A stretch of 64,000 bases of DNA from Avibacterium volantium (GTDB lineage: Bacteria; Pseudomonadota; Gammaproteobacteria; Enterobacterales; Pasteurellaceae): the NCBI RefSeq assembly GCF_900635775.1, contig NZ_LR134167.1, forward strand, positions 1,087,001-1,151,000, written 5' to 3'. Position 1 is the stretch's first letter. Every line of letters starts with the position of its first letter. Position numbers and translations under genes: made by a program. The notes beneath the pieces are model-generated. The model was not told the origin of the DNA and did not search any database. It saw only the letters and a program-made list of their open reading frames with translations. This document shows, piece by piece, positions 20,760 to 30,996 of the stretch.

Positions 20760-21689
20760 CTAATAATAGGTGATGTCTTTGGCTTTTGTTGTAATACGCG
20801 TACCCGCTTTACCTTTCACAATGTCCACAATATCAGAAAGTGAGCCTATCACGGCATCTTTACCCGTATGTTTAACAAAATTCACCGCAGCTTGCACTTT
20901 TGGCCCCATTGAGCCAGAAGGGAATGGAATTTCTTCGATCATATCTGGTGGCGCAGTGGCAATAGCTTGCTGATTTTCTTTGCCCCAATTTAGATATACC
21001 GCAGAAACATCGGTGGCAATGATAAAGAGATCCGCATCTAAATTCTCGGCTAATAAAGCCGAACAGAGATCTTTATCGATTACGGCTTCAACCCCACAAA
21101 GATTATGTTGCTCATCATAGTAGGTTGGAATACCTCCGCCGCCTGCACAGATAACAATACTGCCTTTTTCAAGCAACCATTGAACAGGACGAATTTCAAA
21201 AATCCGTTTTGGTAATGGACTTGGTACAACGCGGCGATATTTATCGCCATCTTGGGCAATTGACCACCCTTTTTCTTTGGCTAATTTATCCGCTTCTTCT
21301 TTGGTATAAACTGGCCCAATCGGTTTTGTTGGATTTTGGAACGCAGGATCATTTTTATCCACTTCAACCTGAGAAAGTAAGGTAGCAAACGGCACTTCAA
21401 ATGGCACAAGATTACCTAATTCCTGTTGAATCATATAACCGATCATTCCTACTGATTCTGCACCCAGTACATCAAGTGGATAAGTTGGCACATCTTTATA
21501 AGCTGCGCCTTGTAAGGCTAATAAACCGACTTGTGGGCCATTACCGTGGGCAATGACCAATTCATTATTAGGCCAAATCTTGGCAATTTGTTCGCACGCA
21601 ATTCTCACATTTTGCCGTTGATTTTCAGCGGTTAATGGTTCACCGCGGCGGAGTAGGGCATTGCCCCCTAATGCAATGACTATTCGCAT
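20760..21689 (-). CDS. arcC: carbamate kinase
   Basis: Transfers phosphate from carbamoyl phosphate to ADP, making ATP plus carbamate (ammonia and CO2). The 309 residues begin [19 protein letters not shown] and have the family motifs [15 protein letters not shown] and [14 protein letters not shown]. It is middle gene of arcB-arcC-yfcC, 19 bp after arcB. Together with ArcB it allows substrate-level ATP synthesis from citrulline. The arginine deiminase gene usually found with these two is not here. Confidence 0.97.
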   Translation of the reverse strand: MRIVIALGGNALLRRGEPLTAENQRQNVRIACEQIAKIWPNNELVIAHGNGPQVGLLALQGAAYKDVPTYPLDVLGAESVGMIGYMIQQELGNLVPFEVPFATLLSQVEVDKNDPAFQNPTKPIGPVYTKEEADKLAKEKGWSIAQDGDKYRRVVPSPLPKRIFEIRPVQWLLEKGSIVICAGGGGIPTYYDEQHNLCGVEAVIDKDLCSALLAENLDADLFIIATDVSAVYLNWGKENQQAIATAPPDMIEEIPFPSGSMGPKVQAAVNFVKHTGKDAVIGSLSDIVDIVKGKAGTRITTKAKDITYY

Positions 21690-21708
21690 AATATGCTCCT
21701 TTTATTCG

Positions 21709-22713
21709 CTAGGTCAAACTCGCATAAAGCACCGCTTTAATGGTGTGCATACGGTTTTCAGCTTGTTCAAAAGCAATATTCATTGGCGATTCAAACACAT
21801 CTTCTGTGACTTCAATACCATTTGCTAATTCAGGATAGGTTTCGGCAATTTGACGTCCTACTTTGGTTTCACTGTTATGGAAAGCAGGTAAGCAGTGCAT
21901 AAATTTCACTCTTGGATTGCCAGTGCGTTTCATTAATTCTGGGGTAACTTGGTAAGGTAAAAGCAATTTAATGCGTTCGCCCCAGCTTTCTAATGGCTCA
22001 CCCATAGAAACCCATACATCAGTATGCACAAAATCCACATCTTTCACTGCAAGATCAATATCTTCCGTTACGGTAATGCGCGCGCCACTTTCTTGGGCAA
22101 ATTTTTCGCACATCGCCACTAATTCAGGTTCTGGTAAAAGTGATTTAGGGCTACAAATACGCACGTCCATACCTAATTTTGCGCCGATTAATAATAAAGA
22201 ATTACCGACATTGTTGCGTCCATCACCAATATAAACATATTTAATTTGAGTGAGTGGTTTATCGCAATTCTCGATCATAGTGAGAACATCGGCGAGCATT
22301 TGGGTTGGGTGAAATTCATCGGTTAAACCATTAAACACTGGCACGCCAGCATATTCTGCCAGTTCTTCAACCACAGTTTGTTTGAAACCACGATACTCAA
22401 TGGCGTCATACATTCGCCCGAGTACACGCGCGGTGTCTTTCATACTTTCTTTATGGCCAATTTGTGAAGATGTTGGATCAATGTAAGTAACATTTGCACC
22501 TTGGTCATAAGCGGCCACTTCAAATGCACAGCGAGTGCGTGTTGAGGTTTTCTCAAAAATTAAGGCAATATTTTTACCTTTTAATTTTTGTTGTTCTGTT
22601 CCAGCATATTTTGCTCGTTTCAAATCACGAGAAAGATCAAGCAAATAATTAATTTCACGTTCAGAGTGATTAACTAGACTAAGTAAATGTCTATTTTTAA
22701 GATTAAACGCCAT
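21709..22713 (-). CDS. arcB: ornithine carbamoyltransferase (catabolic type)
   Basis: Interconverts citrulline plus phosphate with ornithine plus carbamoyl phosphate. The 334 residues hold the carbamoyl-phosphate motif [16 protein letters not shown], the [12 protein letters not shown] segment and the ornithine-site [16 protein letters not shown]. Being cotranscribed with arcC points to the catabolic direction. An anabolic ArgF role cannot be excluded from sequence. I took the ATG at 22713 because AAGGAG precedes it; the frame stays open further upstream through a palindromic leader. Confidence 0.95.
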   Translation of the reverse strand: MAFNLKNRHLLSLVNHSEREINYLLDLSRDLKRAKYAGTEQQKLKGKNIALIFEKTSTRTRCAFEVAAYDQGANVTYIDPTSSQIGHKESMKDTARVLGRMYDAIEYRGFKQTVVEELAEYAGVPVFNGLTDEFHPTQMLADVLTMIENCDKPLTQIKYVYIGDGRNNVGNSLLLIGAKLGMDVRICSPKSLLPEPELVAMCEKFAQESGARITVTEDIDLAVKDVDFVHTDVWVSMGEPLESWGERIKLLLPYQVTPELMKRTGNPRVKFMHCLPAFHNSETKVGRQIAETYPELANGIEVTEDVFESPMNIAFEQAENRMHTIKAVLYASLT

Positions 22714-23040
22714 AATATTTCTCCTTATATGATTGAGAGGAAAGAACTGCATAAAATTATGCAGTGGATACAACACCTTAAGTTGGTATGAATTATAAAA
22801 AGAGTGATTTCGAATAGGGTGTGTAATTTACTATTTGAATGTAAATTTTTCGTACAAAATTCTAAAAAATAAGCAAAATTTATTATTTATTTTCAACAAA
22901 AAGCCAAAGGTTTATATTGTATGGAAATAAAGCAAAAATTCCATAAAAAAGCACCGCACTTTATAAATCACAATGCGAAATGTACGCAGCTGTGCTATCA
23001 TTAGCGCACTTATAAAAACACAATAAGAGAACGAATAACT
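22714..23040. promoter_or_regulatory. leader and promoter region between arcB and cmk
   Basis: A perfect dyad CTGCATAA-aa-TTATGCAG lies at 22747-22764, in the arcB leader. Two weak ARG-box-like segments follow: TATGAAT near 22787, and TGAAT-GTAA-ATTTT at 22836-22849. A reversed uptake signal is near 22957. No exact promoter could be fixed, and no ORF is evident in this 327-bp gap. Confidence 0.45.
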
Positions 23041-23718
23041 ATGCAGAAAAATCTCGTGATCACCGTTGATGGGCCGAGTGGCGCAGGCAAGGGGACGCTG
23101 TGTTATGCCTTAGCGAAAAAGCTAGGTTTTGCCTTGTTAGACAGTGGGGCGATTTATCGTGTTACCGCGTTGGCGGCGTTAAAAAAGCAAGTGCCGTTGG
23201 ATGATGAAGCGGCGTTGGCAAATTTAGCTCGTCATTTAGATGTCGAATTTTTGCCTGAAGATAATGAAGTTAAAATTATTTTAGAAGGGGAAGATGTGAG
23301 CCGTCAGATTCGCACGCAAGAAGTGGCAGAGGCAGCGTCTAAAGTAGCGGTATTCCCACAAGTTCGTGCTGCATTATTGCAATTACAGCAAAGTTTTGCC
23401 AACGAAAAAGGGCTTATTGCTGATGGGCGTGATATGGGAACCGTGGTTTTCCCCGATGCGCAGGTGAAGTTATTTTTAGATGCTAGCGCAGAAGAAAGAG
23501 CGAAAAGACGCTATAAACAGTTGCAAACTAAGGGAATTAGTGGTAACTTTGCACAGATTTTAGCCGAGATAGAAGAGCGTGATTTTCGCGATAGAAATCG
23601 CCCAATCGCCCCTTTAAAACCTGCTGAGGACGCGTTGTTGTTAGACAGCACGGAATTAAGTATTGAGGAAGTGATTGCTCAAGCCCTTGATTATATCCGC
23701 CAAAAGGTTGATTTTTAA
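23041..23718 (+). CDS. cmk: cytidylate kinase
   Basis: Phosphorylates CMP and dCMP. It has 225 residues. The P-loop is [27 protein letters not shown] and [15 protein letters not shown] bind the nucleotide, and [14 protein letters not shown] is the C-terminal signature. It heads the widely conserved cmk-rpsA-ihfB-lapA-lapB-pyrF-yciH neighbourhood. It shares a regulatory gap with the divergent arcB. Confidence 0.97.
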   Translation: MQKNLVITVDGPSGAGKGTLCYALAKKLGFALLDSGAIYRVTALAALKKQVPLDDEAALANLARHLDVEFLPEDNEVKIILEGEDVSRQIRTQEVAEAASKVAVFPQVRAALLQLQQSFANEKGLIADGRDMGTVVFPDAQVKLFLDASAEERAKRRYKQLQTKGISGNFAQILAEIEERDFRDRNRPIAPLKPAEDALLLDSTELSIEEVIAQALDYIRQKVDF

Positions 23719-23828
23719 GGCTTAAATTATTTTCGTCAGTTTATTCAAGGAAGGATAAACATTTATTATCAGCCCCACTTTTTATGGATATAAAGTGGAC
23801 GTTATTAACTAAATTTAGAAGATTAATT

Positions 23829-25472
23829 ATGTCAGAATCTTTTGCTCAACTCTTTGAAGAATCATTAAAAGACCTTGAAACTCGTTTAGGTTCAATCGTT
23901 AACGGTACTGTTGTTGCTATTGAAAAAGGCTTCGTATATGTAGATGCAGGTTTAAAATCTGAAGCGCGTATCCCAGCTGAAGAATTCCAAAATGCACAAG
24001 GTGAATTAGACGTTAAAGTTGGCGACGTGGTAAACGTTGCGTTAGACGCTGTTGAAGATGGTTTCGGTGAAACTAAATTATCTCGTGAAAAAGCAGTGCG
24101 TCACGAATCTTGGATCGAATTAGAGAAAGCTTACGAAGATCAAGCAACTGTTATCGGTTTAATCAACGGTAAAGTGAAAGGTGGTTTCACAGTTGAGTTA
24201 AACGGTGTTCGTGCATTCTTACCTGGTTCATTAGTAGATACTCGCCCTGTACGCGATGCAGATCACTTATTAGGTAAAGAATTAGAATTCAAAGTAATCA
24301 AATTAGATCAAAAACGTAACAACGTTGTTGTTTCTCGTCGTGCTGTAATTGAATCAGAAAACAGCCAAGATCGTGAAGAGATCTTAGCAAGCCTTGCAGA
24401 AGGCGCAGAAGTTAAAGGTACAGTTAAAAACTTAACTGACTACGGTGCGTTCGTTGATTTAGGTGGCGTTGATGGTTTATTACATATCACAGATATGGCT
24501 TGGAAACGTGTTAAACACCCAAGCGAAATCGTGAATGTAGGTGATGAAATCACAGTTAAAGTATTAAAATTTGATAAAGATCGCACTCGTGTTTCTTTAG
24601 GCTTAAAACAATTAGGTCAAGATCCTTGGGTTGCTATCGCAGAAAATCACCCAGTTGGCAGCAAATTAACTGGTAAAGTAACTAACTTAACAGATTACGG
24701 TTGTTTCGTTGAAATTTTAGAAGGCGTTGAAGGTTTAGTTCACGTTTCTGAAATGGATTGGACAAACAAAAACATTCACCCATCTAAAGTTGTTAGCTTA
24801 GGTGATACTGTTGAAGTAATGGTATTAGAAATCGATGAAGATCGTCGTCGTATTTCTTTAGGTTTAAAACAATGCAAACCTAACCCATGGTTACAATTTG
24901 CTGAAACGCACAACAAAGGCGATAAAGTTACTGGTAAAATCAAATCAATCACTGATTTCGGTATCTTCATCGGTCTTGAAGGTGGCATCGATGGCTTAGT
25001 TCACTTATCTGACATTTCTTGGAATGTACCAGGTGAAGAAGCAGTTCGTAACTACAAAAAAGGTGACGAAGTTTCTGCCGTAGTTCTACAAGTGGATTCA
25101 GCAAAAGAGCGTATCTCTTTAGGTATCAAACAACTTGAAGATGATCCATTCAATAACTTCATCGCAGCAAACAAAAAAGGCGCTATCGTAAGCGCTAAAG
25201 TTGTTGAAGCAGATGCAAAAGGCGCTAAAGTTGAATTAGACGGCGGTGTTGAAGGTTATATCCGTGCAGCTGACTTAACAAGCGAAGTTGCAGCAGGTGA
25301 TGTTGTTGAAGCGAAATACACTGGTGTAGATCGTAAAGCGCGTTTAGTTCACTTATCAGTGAAAGCGAAAGATCAAGCTGAAGAAGCGGCTGCAGTTGCA
25401 AGCGTGAATAAAGAAGAAGTTGTTATTCCAAACGCAATGGCTGAAGCATTCAAAGCAGCTAAAGGTGAATAA
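23829..25472 (+). CDS. rpsA: 30S ribosomal protein S1
   Basis: Binds mRNA and brings it to the 30S subunit. The 547 residues contain six S1 RNA-binding repeats, for example [40 protein letters not shown] and [20 protein letters not shown]. The ATG at 23829 gives the family N-terminus (M)[16 protein letters not shown]. An upstream in-frame start at 23784 has no family support. Codon use is strongly biased towards preferred codons, as expected of a highly expressed gene, and there are few uptake signals inside. Confidence 0.98.
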   Translation: MSESFAQLFEESLKDLETRLGSIVNGTVVAIEKGFVYVDAGLKSEARIPAEEFQNAQGELDVKVGDVVNVALDAVEDGFGETKLSREKAVRHESWIELEKAYEDQATVIGLINGKVKGGFTVELNGVRAFLPGSLVDTRPVRDADHLLGKELEFKVIKLDQKRNNVVVSRRAVIESENSQDREEILASLAEGAEVKGTVKNLTDYGAFVDLGGVDGLLHITDMAWKRVKHPSEIVNVGDEITVKVLKFDKDRTRVSLGLKQLGQDPWVAIAENHPVGSKLTGKVTNLTDYGCFVEILEGVEGLVHVSEMDWTNKNIHPSKVVSLGDTVEVMVLEIDEDRRRISLGLKQCKPNPWLQFAETHNKGDKVTGKIKSITDFGIFIGLEGGIDGLVHLSDISWNVPGEEAVRNYKKGDEVSAVVLQVDSAKERISLGIKQLEDDPFNNFIAANKKGAIVSAKVVEADAKGAKVELDGGVEGYIRAADLTSEVAAGDVVEAKYTGVDRKARLVHLSVKAKDQAEEAAAVASVNKEEVVIPNAMAEAFKAAKGE

Positions 25473-25538
25473 TTTTAGTTCCCTTTAAAGTTGGCGTGGG
25501 GAAACTCACGCTAACTTCTTGATAGTTAGGAGAATATT

Positions 25539-25823
25539 ATGACTAAATCAGAACTCATTGAAACATTAGTTCAACAACATCCTTCTATTTCAGTTAAAGA
25601 TGTAGAAAATGCAGTAAAAGAAATTTTAGAGCAAATTGCACAAACCTTGGAAAATGGAGAGCGTGTTGAAGTTCGTGGTTTTGGCAGTTTTTCACTACAT
25701 TTCCGTCAGCCTCGTGTAGGACGTAATCCTAAAACGGGTGCAAAAGTTGAATTAGACGCAAAATCTGTACCGCACTTTAAAGCTGGTAAAGATCTTAGAA
25801 TGCGTGTAGATGCTCAAACATAA
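25539..25823 (+). CDS. ihfB: integration host factor subunit beta
   Basis: A 94-residue DNA-bending protein of the HU/IHF family and partner of IhfA. It has the DNA-binding arm signature [25 protein letters not shown]. It lies 66 bp after rpsA in the same order as E. coli, with AGGAG before its ATG. An uptake signal is embedded near the C-terminus (25771). Confidence 0.97.
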   Translation: MTKSELIETLVQQHPSISVKDVENAVKEILEQIAQTLENGERVEVRGFGSFSLHFRQPRVGRNPKTGAKVELDAKSVPHFKAGKDLRMRVDAQT

Positions 25824-25838
25824 TAGTCAGCTAACTAA

Positions 25839-25862
25839 ACGGCACCTTTTGTGTCGTTTTTT
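25839..25862 (+). terminator. terminator after ihfB
   Basis: ACGGCAC and GTGTCGT form a 7-bp stem including one G-U pair, with a 5-nt loop. It runs straight into six Ts. Confidence 0.82.
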
Positions 25863-25891
25863 GTATTTATTTACATATTTTGGAGTGCGTA

Positions 25892-26188
25892 ATGATTAAA
25901 TATATTTTTGGCTTTATTATTTTACTTGCCGTTGTACTTGTTGCCATCACTATAGGGGCGAATAATGATCAAGTCATTACCTTTAATTATATTGTTGCTC
26001 AAAGCGAATTACAGCTTTCTAGTTTAGTTGCGATTTTATTTGGTTTTGGCTTGCTGTTAGGTTGGTTTATTACAGGTTTTTTCTATCTCAAATTAAAACT
26101 AAAAAATATGGGATTAGCACGCAAGGTAAAACGCCTTTCTGCACAAGTTACTGAATTAACATCAAGCCGAGATAAGGCTCCACAATAA
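25892..26188 (+). CDS. lapA: lipopolysaccharide assembly protein A
   Basis: A 98-residue inner-membrane protein (YciS family, DUF1049). It has two hydrophobic helices (residues about 2-22 and 38-62) and a basic, coiled-coil-like C-tail. It works with LapB to regulate LpxC turnover and LPS synthesis. The ATG at 25892 follows GGAG; a TTG 12 bp earlier lies inside that ribosome site. The stop overlaps the lapB start (TAATG), so the two are translationally coupled. Confidence 0.93.
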   Translation: MIKYIFGFIILLAVVLVAITIGANNDQVITFNYIVAQSELQLSSLVAILFGFGLLLGWFITGFFYLKLKLKNMGLARKVKRLSAQVTELTSSRDKAPQ

Positions 26189-27378
26189 TGCTTGAACTGC
26201 TTTTTCTACTGCTTCCTATTGCCGCAGCGTATGGGTGGTATATGGGGCATCGTAGTGCGAAAAAGGATCAGGAAGAAATCACCAACAAATTATCCCGTGA
26301 TTATGTAACGGGGGTGAATTTACTTCTTTCTAATCAGCAAGAAAAAGCAGTTGATTTGTTCTTGGATATTCTACAAAAACAAGAACAAGAGAATGAAATT
26401 GAACAAAGTTCACAATTTGAAGCCGAACTCACCTTAGGAAATTTATTCCGTTCCCGTGGCGAAGTGGATCGTGCATTACGAATTCACCAAGCTTTAGAAC
26501 GTAGTCCTAATTATAGTTTTGAACAAAAACTGCTTGCCAAACAACAGCTTGCGCGCGATTTTATGACCGTTGGCTTTTTCGATCGTGCCGAAGCATTGTA
26601 TATCCTTTTGGTTGATGAGCCAGATTTTGCGGAAAACGCATTACAGCAACTGGCAGTCATTTATCAAAAAATGAAAGAATGGAAAAAAGCCATTAATGTG
26701 GCGGAAAAACTCGCCAAAATTTCACCGCACTTTGATCCTATCCCCTTGGCACATTATTATTGTGAATATGCCCAAAGCCTTGATGCTGAGCAAAAAAAAA
26801 TGGCTACGGCACTTTTACAGCGCGCTTTAACCGTTTATCCAAACTGTATCCGAGCGTCATTATTACTCGCACAAAATGAAATGTTGCAGTTGGATTATCA
26901 AAGTGCGGTAAAAAATTTAGAAAATATTTTGCAGCAAAACCCCGCTTACATTGGTGAAGCGCTGTCGGCTTTAAAATATTGCTATGAAGAATTACATCAG
27001 CAAGATAATTTTGAGCTTTTTCTCATTAAAGCGAGCCAAGTGTGCAAAAGCAGTGCCGTTGATCTTGCTTTAGCTGATTTTATTGCAGAAAAAGATGGCC
27101 TTGTAGCAGCGCAAGCAAAACTTTATCAACAGCTCACTCAAAATCCCACAACAATCGTTTTTCATCGCTTTATTCAATATCAAATTGAAAGTGCCGAAGC
27201 AGGACGCGGTAAAGAAAGCCTCGAGTTACTCTCAAAAATGGTGGGAGAGCGGATTAAACAAGGTTTTGATTATCGCTGTACGAATTGTGGTTATCAAACA
27301 AATAAATTGATTTGGTGTTGTCCTTCTTGCCGTCAATGGGAAAGCATCAAACCAACGCCAGATATTGAATATAACTAA
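26188..27378 (+). CDS. lapB: lipopolysaccharide assembly protein B
   Basis: A 396-residue protein (YciM) with one N-terminal membrane anchor, a series of TPR repeats in the middle and a C-terminal rubredoxin-like metal site. The site is built from two CxxC pairs (CTNCGY and CCPSCR). It acts as an adaptor that promotes FtsH proteolysis of LpxC and thereby balances LPS and phospholipid. All four metal-binding cysteines are present. Confidence 0.96.
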   Translation: MLELLFLLLPIAAAYGWYMGHRSAKKDQEEITNKLSRDYVTGVNLLLSNQQEKAVDLFLDILQKQEQENEIEQSSQFEAELTLGNLFRSRGEVDRALRIHQALERSPNYSFEQKLLAKQQLARDFMTVGFFDRAEALYILLVDEPDFAENALQQLAVIYQKMKEWKKAINVAEKLAKISPHFDPIPLAHYYCEYAQSLDAEQKKMATALLQRALTVYPNCIRASLLLAQNEMLQLDYQSAVKNLENILQQNPAYIGEALSALKYCYEELHQQDNFELFLIKASQVCKSSAVDLALADFIAEKDGLVAAQAKLYQQLTQNPTTIVFHRFIQYQIESAEAGRGKESLELLSKMVGERIKQGFDYRCTNCGYQTNKLIWCCPSCRQWESIKPTPDIEYN

Positions 27379-27396
27379 ACTAACGAGGACGTGAAA

Positions 27397-28092
27397 ATGA
27401 GCAGTAAAGTGATTGTTGCCCTAGATTATGAAAAAGAAGCGCAAGCGCTTGCCCTTGTCGATCAACTTGATCCAAGCCAATGTCGCTTAAAGGTGGGAAA
27501 AGAAATGTTTACCACCCTAGGCACAAATTTTATTAAACAGCTACACAGCCGTAATTTTGACGTTTTTCTTGATCTCAAATTCCATGATATTCCTAATACG
27601 GTCGCAAGAGCGGTGCGTTCTGCAGCAGATTTAGGTGTTTGGATGGTGGATTTGCACGCCAGTGGTGGTTTACGAATGATGGAAGAAGCCAAAAATATTC
27701 TTGAGCCTTATGGCAAAGGTGCACCGATTTTAATTGGCGTTACCGTGCTAACCAGTATGGAAGATCTTGATTTATTACAGATTGGCATTAATGCCTCACC
27801 AATGGAACAAGTAATCCGTCTTGCGCATTTAACCCAACGGGCAGGGCTTGATGGCGTAGTTTGCTCACCACAAGAAGTAGAAATTTTACGCGCACATTGT
27901 GGCAAAGATTTCAAACTGATCACCCCAGGTATTCGCCCGATTGGCTCTGACTTTGGTGATCAACGCCGTGTAATGACGCCAGCAGCGGCAATTCAAGCGG
28001 GTTCTGATTATTTGGTTATCGGTCGCCCAATTACGCAAGCTGAAAATCCAGCAGAAGTGCTACGTGCGATTAATGCGTCTATTGTGGGGTAA
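27397..28092 (+). CDS. pyrF: orotidine 5'-phosphate decarboxylase
   Basis: Last step of UMP synthesis. The 231 residues of a TIM barrel carry the catalytic [15 protein letters not shown] motif, VDLHASGG and [21 protein letters not shown]. The ATG at 27397 has GAGG at good spacing. A GTG six bases upstream is too close to that site. It sits 18 bp behind lapB and 1 bp before the yciH start. Confidence 0.97.
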   Translation: MSSKVIVALDYEKEAQALALVDQLDPSQCRLKVGKEMFTTLGTNFIKQLHSRNFDVFLDLKFHDIPNTVARAVRSAADLGVWMVDLHASGGLRMMEEAKNILEPYGKGAPILIGVTVLTSMEDLDLLQIGINASPMEQVIRLAHLTQRAGLDGVVCSPQEVEILRAHCGKDFKLITPGIRPIGSDFGDQRRVMTPAAAIQAGSDYLVIGRPITQAENPAEVLRAINASIVG

Positions 28093-28093
28093 T

Positions 28094-28414
28094 ATGTCAG
28101 AAAGTACCTTAGTTTATTCCACTGAAACAGGCCGAATCAAAGCAGAAAAATCACAGCCTGAACGCGCTAAAGGCGATGGCATCGTTCGTATTGAGCGCCA
28201 AGTGAGCGGAAGAAAGGGCAGTGGTGTTAGTGTAATCAAAGGCTTAGATTTGCCCGATGATGAATTGAAAAAATTAGCTGCAGAACTGAAAAAACGCTGC
28301 GGCTGTGGTGGCTCGGTGAAAAATGGCTTGATTGAAATTCAAGGTGAAAAACGAGAGTTACTCAAACAATTATTAGAGCAAAGAGGCTTTAAGGTTAAGT
28401 TAGTAGGGGGATGA
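28094..28414 (+). CDS. yciH: SUI1/eIF1-like translation factor YciH
   Basis: A 106-residue member of the SUI1/eIF1 fold. Its core is VRIERQVSGRKGSGVSVIKG followed by KRCGCGGSVKNGLIEIQGEKR. E. coli YciH influences start-codon and initiator-tRNA discrimination and is described as a stress-related initiation inhibitor. It starts one base after the pyrF stop, as part of the pyrF-yciH pair common in this class. Confidence 0.94.
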   Translation: MSESTLVYSTETGRIKAEKSQPERAKGDGIVRIERQVSGRKGSGVSVIKGLDLPDDELKKLAAELKKRCGCGGSVKNGLIEIQGEKRELLKQLLEQRGFKVKLVGG

Positions 28415-28425
28415 TGATTCCCCCT
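28405..28425 (+). terminator. terminator overlapping the yciH stop
   Basis: AGGGGGA and TCCCCCT form a GC-rich stem that includes the end of yciH. Only a short T-rich stretch follows. Confidence 0.65.
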
Positions 28426-28461
28426 TTATATTCTATTGAATAAGATAATTTTGACTATTTG

Positions 28462-29750
28462 CTATATTTTATCCTTTTGTTTACTCACCATAATCTCAAT
28501 AACTTGGCGATCGGTGTATTGCATACTGCGTGAAGCAATGTTGCAAAGGTTATTAATTGAACGATCGATACAATGTTCTACAATGCCCTCGTTGCCAGTA
28601 ACTTGCATATTATCCAATGCCATTAGTACCGCTTTATAGCTTGAGGTTACACTGGTGGATACTTTCATTGCACAGCTATTTGCTGCGCCATCGCAAATAA
28701 TGCCGCTAATATCGCCAATCATACTGCTGATTGCCATACTTACAGTTTCAAATTTGCCTGTAAGCAACCAAGCAATGCCCGCACAACTACCCATTGCTGC
28801 GGTGGTCGCTGCACATAATGCGGAAAGTTTTGGCAGTTTGCTGTGGATATAAATCGCCATTAAGTGCGAAAGAAATAACGCACGGGTGAGCTGTTCATCA
28901 GTGGCGTTAATATGTTTTGCGACTACCACAACAGGCATTGTTGCTGCAATCCCCTGATTACCAGAGCCAGAATTACTCATTGCAGGCAGATTTGCGCCCC
29001 CCATTCGCGCATCAGAGGCTGCTGTGGTTTCGATAATAATGCGGTTCATCAAATCATCACCGAGCAAGCCTGTGGCAATTTGCGCCCAATATGCAAGCCA
29101 TAATCTTGCCGTAACCCCTCTTGTGAAAGGGCTGAATTTAGCCTTTCAGCTTCATCAATAAATTTGATCTTGGCCAGATCCACTTGGGTGGAAAAATCAA
29201 AAATTGCTTTTGCTGAAAGTGCGGTAAAAATTTCGTACAAATTTTCACTTTCTACCGCGCAAGGTTTGGTGAAAATCACCTGATCATTTTTGGCAATATA
29301 AATCACATTGGTATGATGTGCTGCAATGCGCACGCATACTTTGTCCTGCTGATGAAAAAGCGTAGCTTCAGAATACAAAATATGCTCCGTTTCAAAAATT
29401 GAAACGGAAACTCTATCTTCCTTGATCATTTGTTTCGCTTGTTCGGTTTGTTCTGGCGTGATGTTTTTTAACACTTCCAATCCAGCATTCGGATCACCAC
29501 CAATCGCCCCGATGGCGGCAGCCATTGTCAGCCCTAAAGTACCTGTCCCTGGTACAGTTACGCCCATTCCATTTTTCATTAAATTCGGCGAAACTTTTGC
29601 TTCAATACGTTCGGGCATTGCGTTTAAATATTGCCGTGCGGTTGCCGCTGCTAAAGCAAGGGAAATGGGTTCGGTGCAGCCTAAGGCTGGCACAACTTCT
29701 TGTTTTACAATATCCAATAGGGCTTGTTCGGTATCTGCTTGAAAATTCAT
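28462..29750 (-). pseudogene. cyuA: L-cysteine desulfidase CyuA (YhaM/UPF0597), frameshifted
   Basis: The intact enzyme is an Fe-S protein of about 436 residues that breaks cysteine down to pyruvate, sulfide and ammonia. Here it lies in two frames. The N-terminal part (29750-29049) has ALGCTEPISLALAAA and runs to [18 protein letters not shown], then stops. The C-terminal part (from about 29067 to 28462) resumes as [19 protein letters not shown] and continues through [19 protein letters not shown] and [14 protein letters not shown]. coli YhaM has nine residues between GLHIG and GLL; here about five can be fitted, so a small deletion of roughly 10-11 bp near 29080 is likely. A sequencing error is the alternative. 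Confidence 0.85.
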
Positions 29751-29778
29751 AATGTTCCTTTATTTTGCTGTGCGGTAA

Positions 29779-30897
29779 TTATTTCTGTTCAGCGAGCCAT
29801 TTTTTCATTCGCTCTACGCCTTCGCGTAAATGGGCACTCTCTCTGGTGTAGGCAAAGCGGAGATAGTGCTTGGTGCCATTTTCCCCAAAATCGATCCCTG
29901 GGGTAGCGGCCACTTGAATTTCAGCCAGCATTTTTTTCGCAAATTCATAGCTATCTTGCGTGTAATCAGACACATCAGCCCAAAGATAAAATGCCCCTTG
30001 TGGTTTAAATTCGATCTTGAATAAGGCTTTTAATTCGTTATACAGAAAATCTCGCCGTTCTTGAAAAATGCCTTTAATTTCATCAAGATAATCATAATCA
30101 AAGGCAGCTAGCGCACCATATTGACTCAATGTAGGCGCGGAAATAAAAATGTTTTGCGCCACAATTTCCGCTTCTCTTGCCTTTTCTTCTGGCACGATAA
30201 TCCAGCCTAAACGCATTCCTGGCATACAAAAATACTTAGAAAATCCGTTAATCACATAAGCATTCGGATTAAATTGCAAGGCAGTCGCGGCTTGCTCATC
30301 ATAAACCAAGCCGTGATAAAGCTCATCGGAAATAAAGGCAATTTGATTAGCAATGCAATATTCATTCAGTGCTTGCAGACGTTCTGGCGTATAAATATTG
30401 CCCGTTGGATTGGCGGGTGAAGAAATTTGCAAAGCTTTAATTTGGCGATTTTCAAGCTGTTGTGGTGCAAGCTGATAACAATCTTGCTTATCAACAGGGA
30501 TAAATTCAGGCTGAATATCCATCATATAAGCGAAATTTTTATAGCACGGATACGCAGGATCTGTCAGCCCCAGTTTATCCCCTTGGTTAAGGGTTAAGGC
30601 ATAGGCGACAAGAAATGCGCCACTTGTACCGGGGGTAAGAATAATGCGATGCGGCGCAACCTCCACTTGATAAGTGCGGTGGTAAAATTCACGAATTTTT
30701 TCACGCAATGCGGGCAAGCCAAGGCTTTCCGTATAACTAAATTGGTCGTCTTCAATGGCTTGTTGCAAGGCTTGTTTGACTTTCGGTGATGGCGGTAAAT
30801 CAGGTTGGCCAATTTCAAAATGAATGGCATTAGGGTATTTCGCCGCTTCACGCACAATATCCATCACAATAAATGCCGACATATTTTCACAACGCAT
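29779..30897 (-). CDS. class I/II PLP-dependent aminotransferase
   Basis: A 372-residue fold-type I aminotransferase. It has FEIGQPDLPPSP, the substrate segment SSPANPTGNIYTPERL, FISDELYHGLVYD, the PLP-lysine region VINGFSKYFCMPGMRLGW and the C-terminal arginine in YLRFAYTRES. Substrate specificity cannot be read from this. It is first in a minus-strand pair with cyuA (28-bp gap), which hints at sulfur or cysteine-related amino acid catabolism. It is divergent from ygiW. Confidence 0.9.
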   Translation of the reverse strand: MRCENMSAFIVMDIVREAAKYPNAIHFEIGQPDLPPSPKVKQALQQAIEDDQFSYTESLGLPALREKIREFYHRTYQVEVAPHRIILTPGTSGAFLVAYALTLNQGDKLGLTDPAYPCYKNFAYMMDIQPEFIPVDKQDCYQLAPQQLENRQIKALQISSPANPTGNIYTPERLQALNEYCIANQIAFISDELYHGLVYDEQAATALQFNPNAYVINGFSKYFCMPGMRLGWIIVPEEKAREAEIVAQNIFISAPTLSQYGALAAFDYDYLDEIKGIFQERRDFLYNELKALFKIEFKPQGAFYLWADVSDYTQDSYEFAKKMLAEIQVAATPGIDFGENGTKHYLRFAYTRESAHLREGVERMKKWLAEQK

Positions 30898-30918
30898 TAT
30901 TTTTTCCTTTTTGCCTGT

Positions 30919-30934
30919 CTTAAGGTTCTCTTAA
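30919..30934 (+). promoter_or_regulatory. QseB/PmrA-type direct repeat in front of ygiW-tenA-qseBC
   Basis: CTTAA at 30919 and CTTAA at 30930 are exactly 11 bp apart (CTTAA-N6-CTTAA). That is one helical turn on the same face. The motif lies 63 bp upstream of the ygiW start. As I recall, the same spacing is the QseB site before ygiW-qseBC in Aggregatibacter and resembles the PmrA/BasR box. Autoregulation by the QseB encoded in this cluster is inferred. Confidence 0.7.
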
Positions 30935-30996
30935 TATTTCTTTGCTTTAATGCTCCTAACAAGACAGCCGTCTTGTCATTTGAAAGGAGTTTAACA

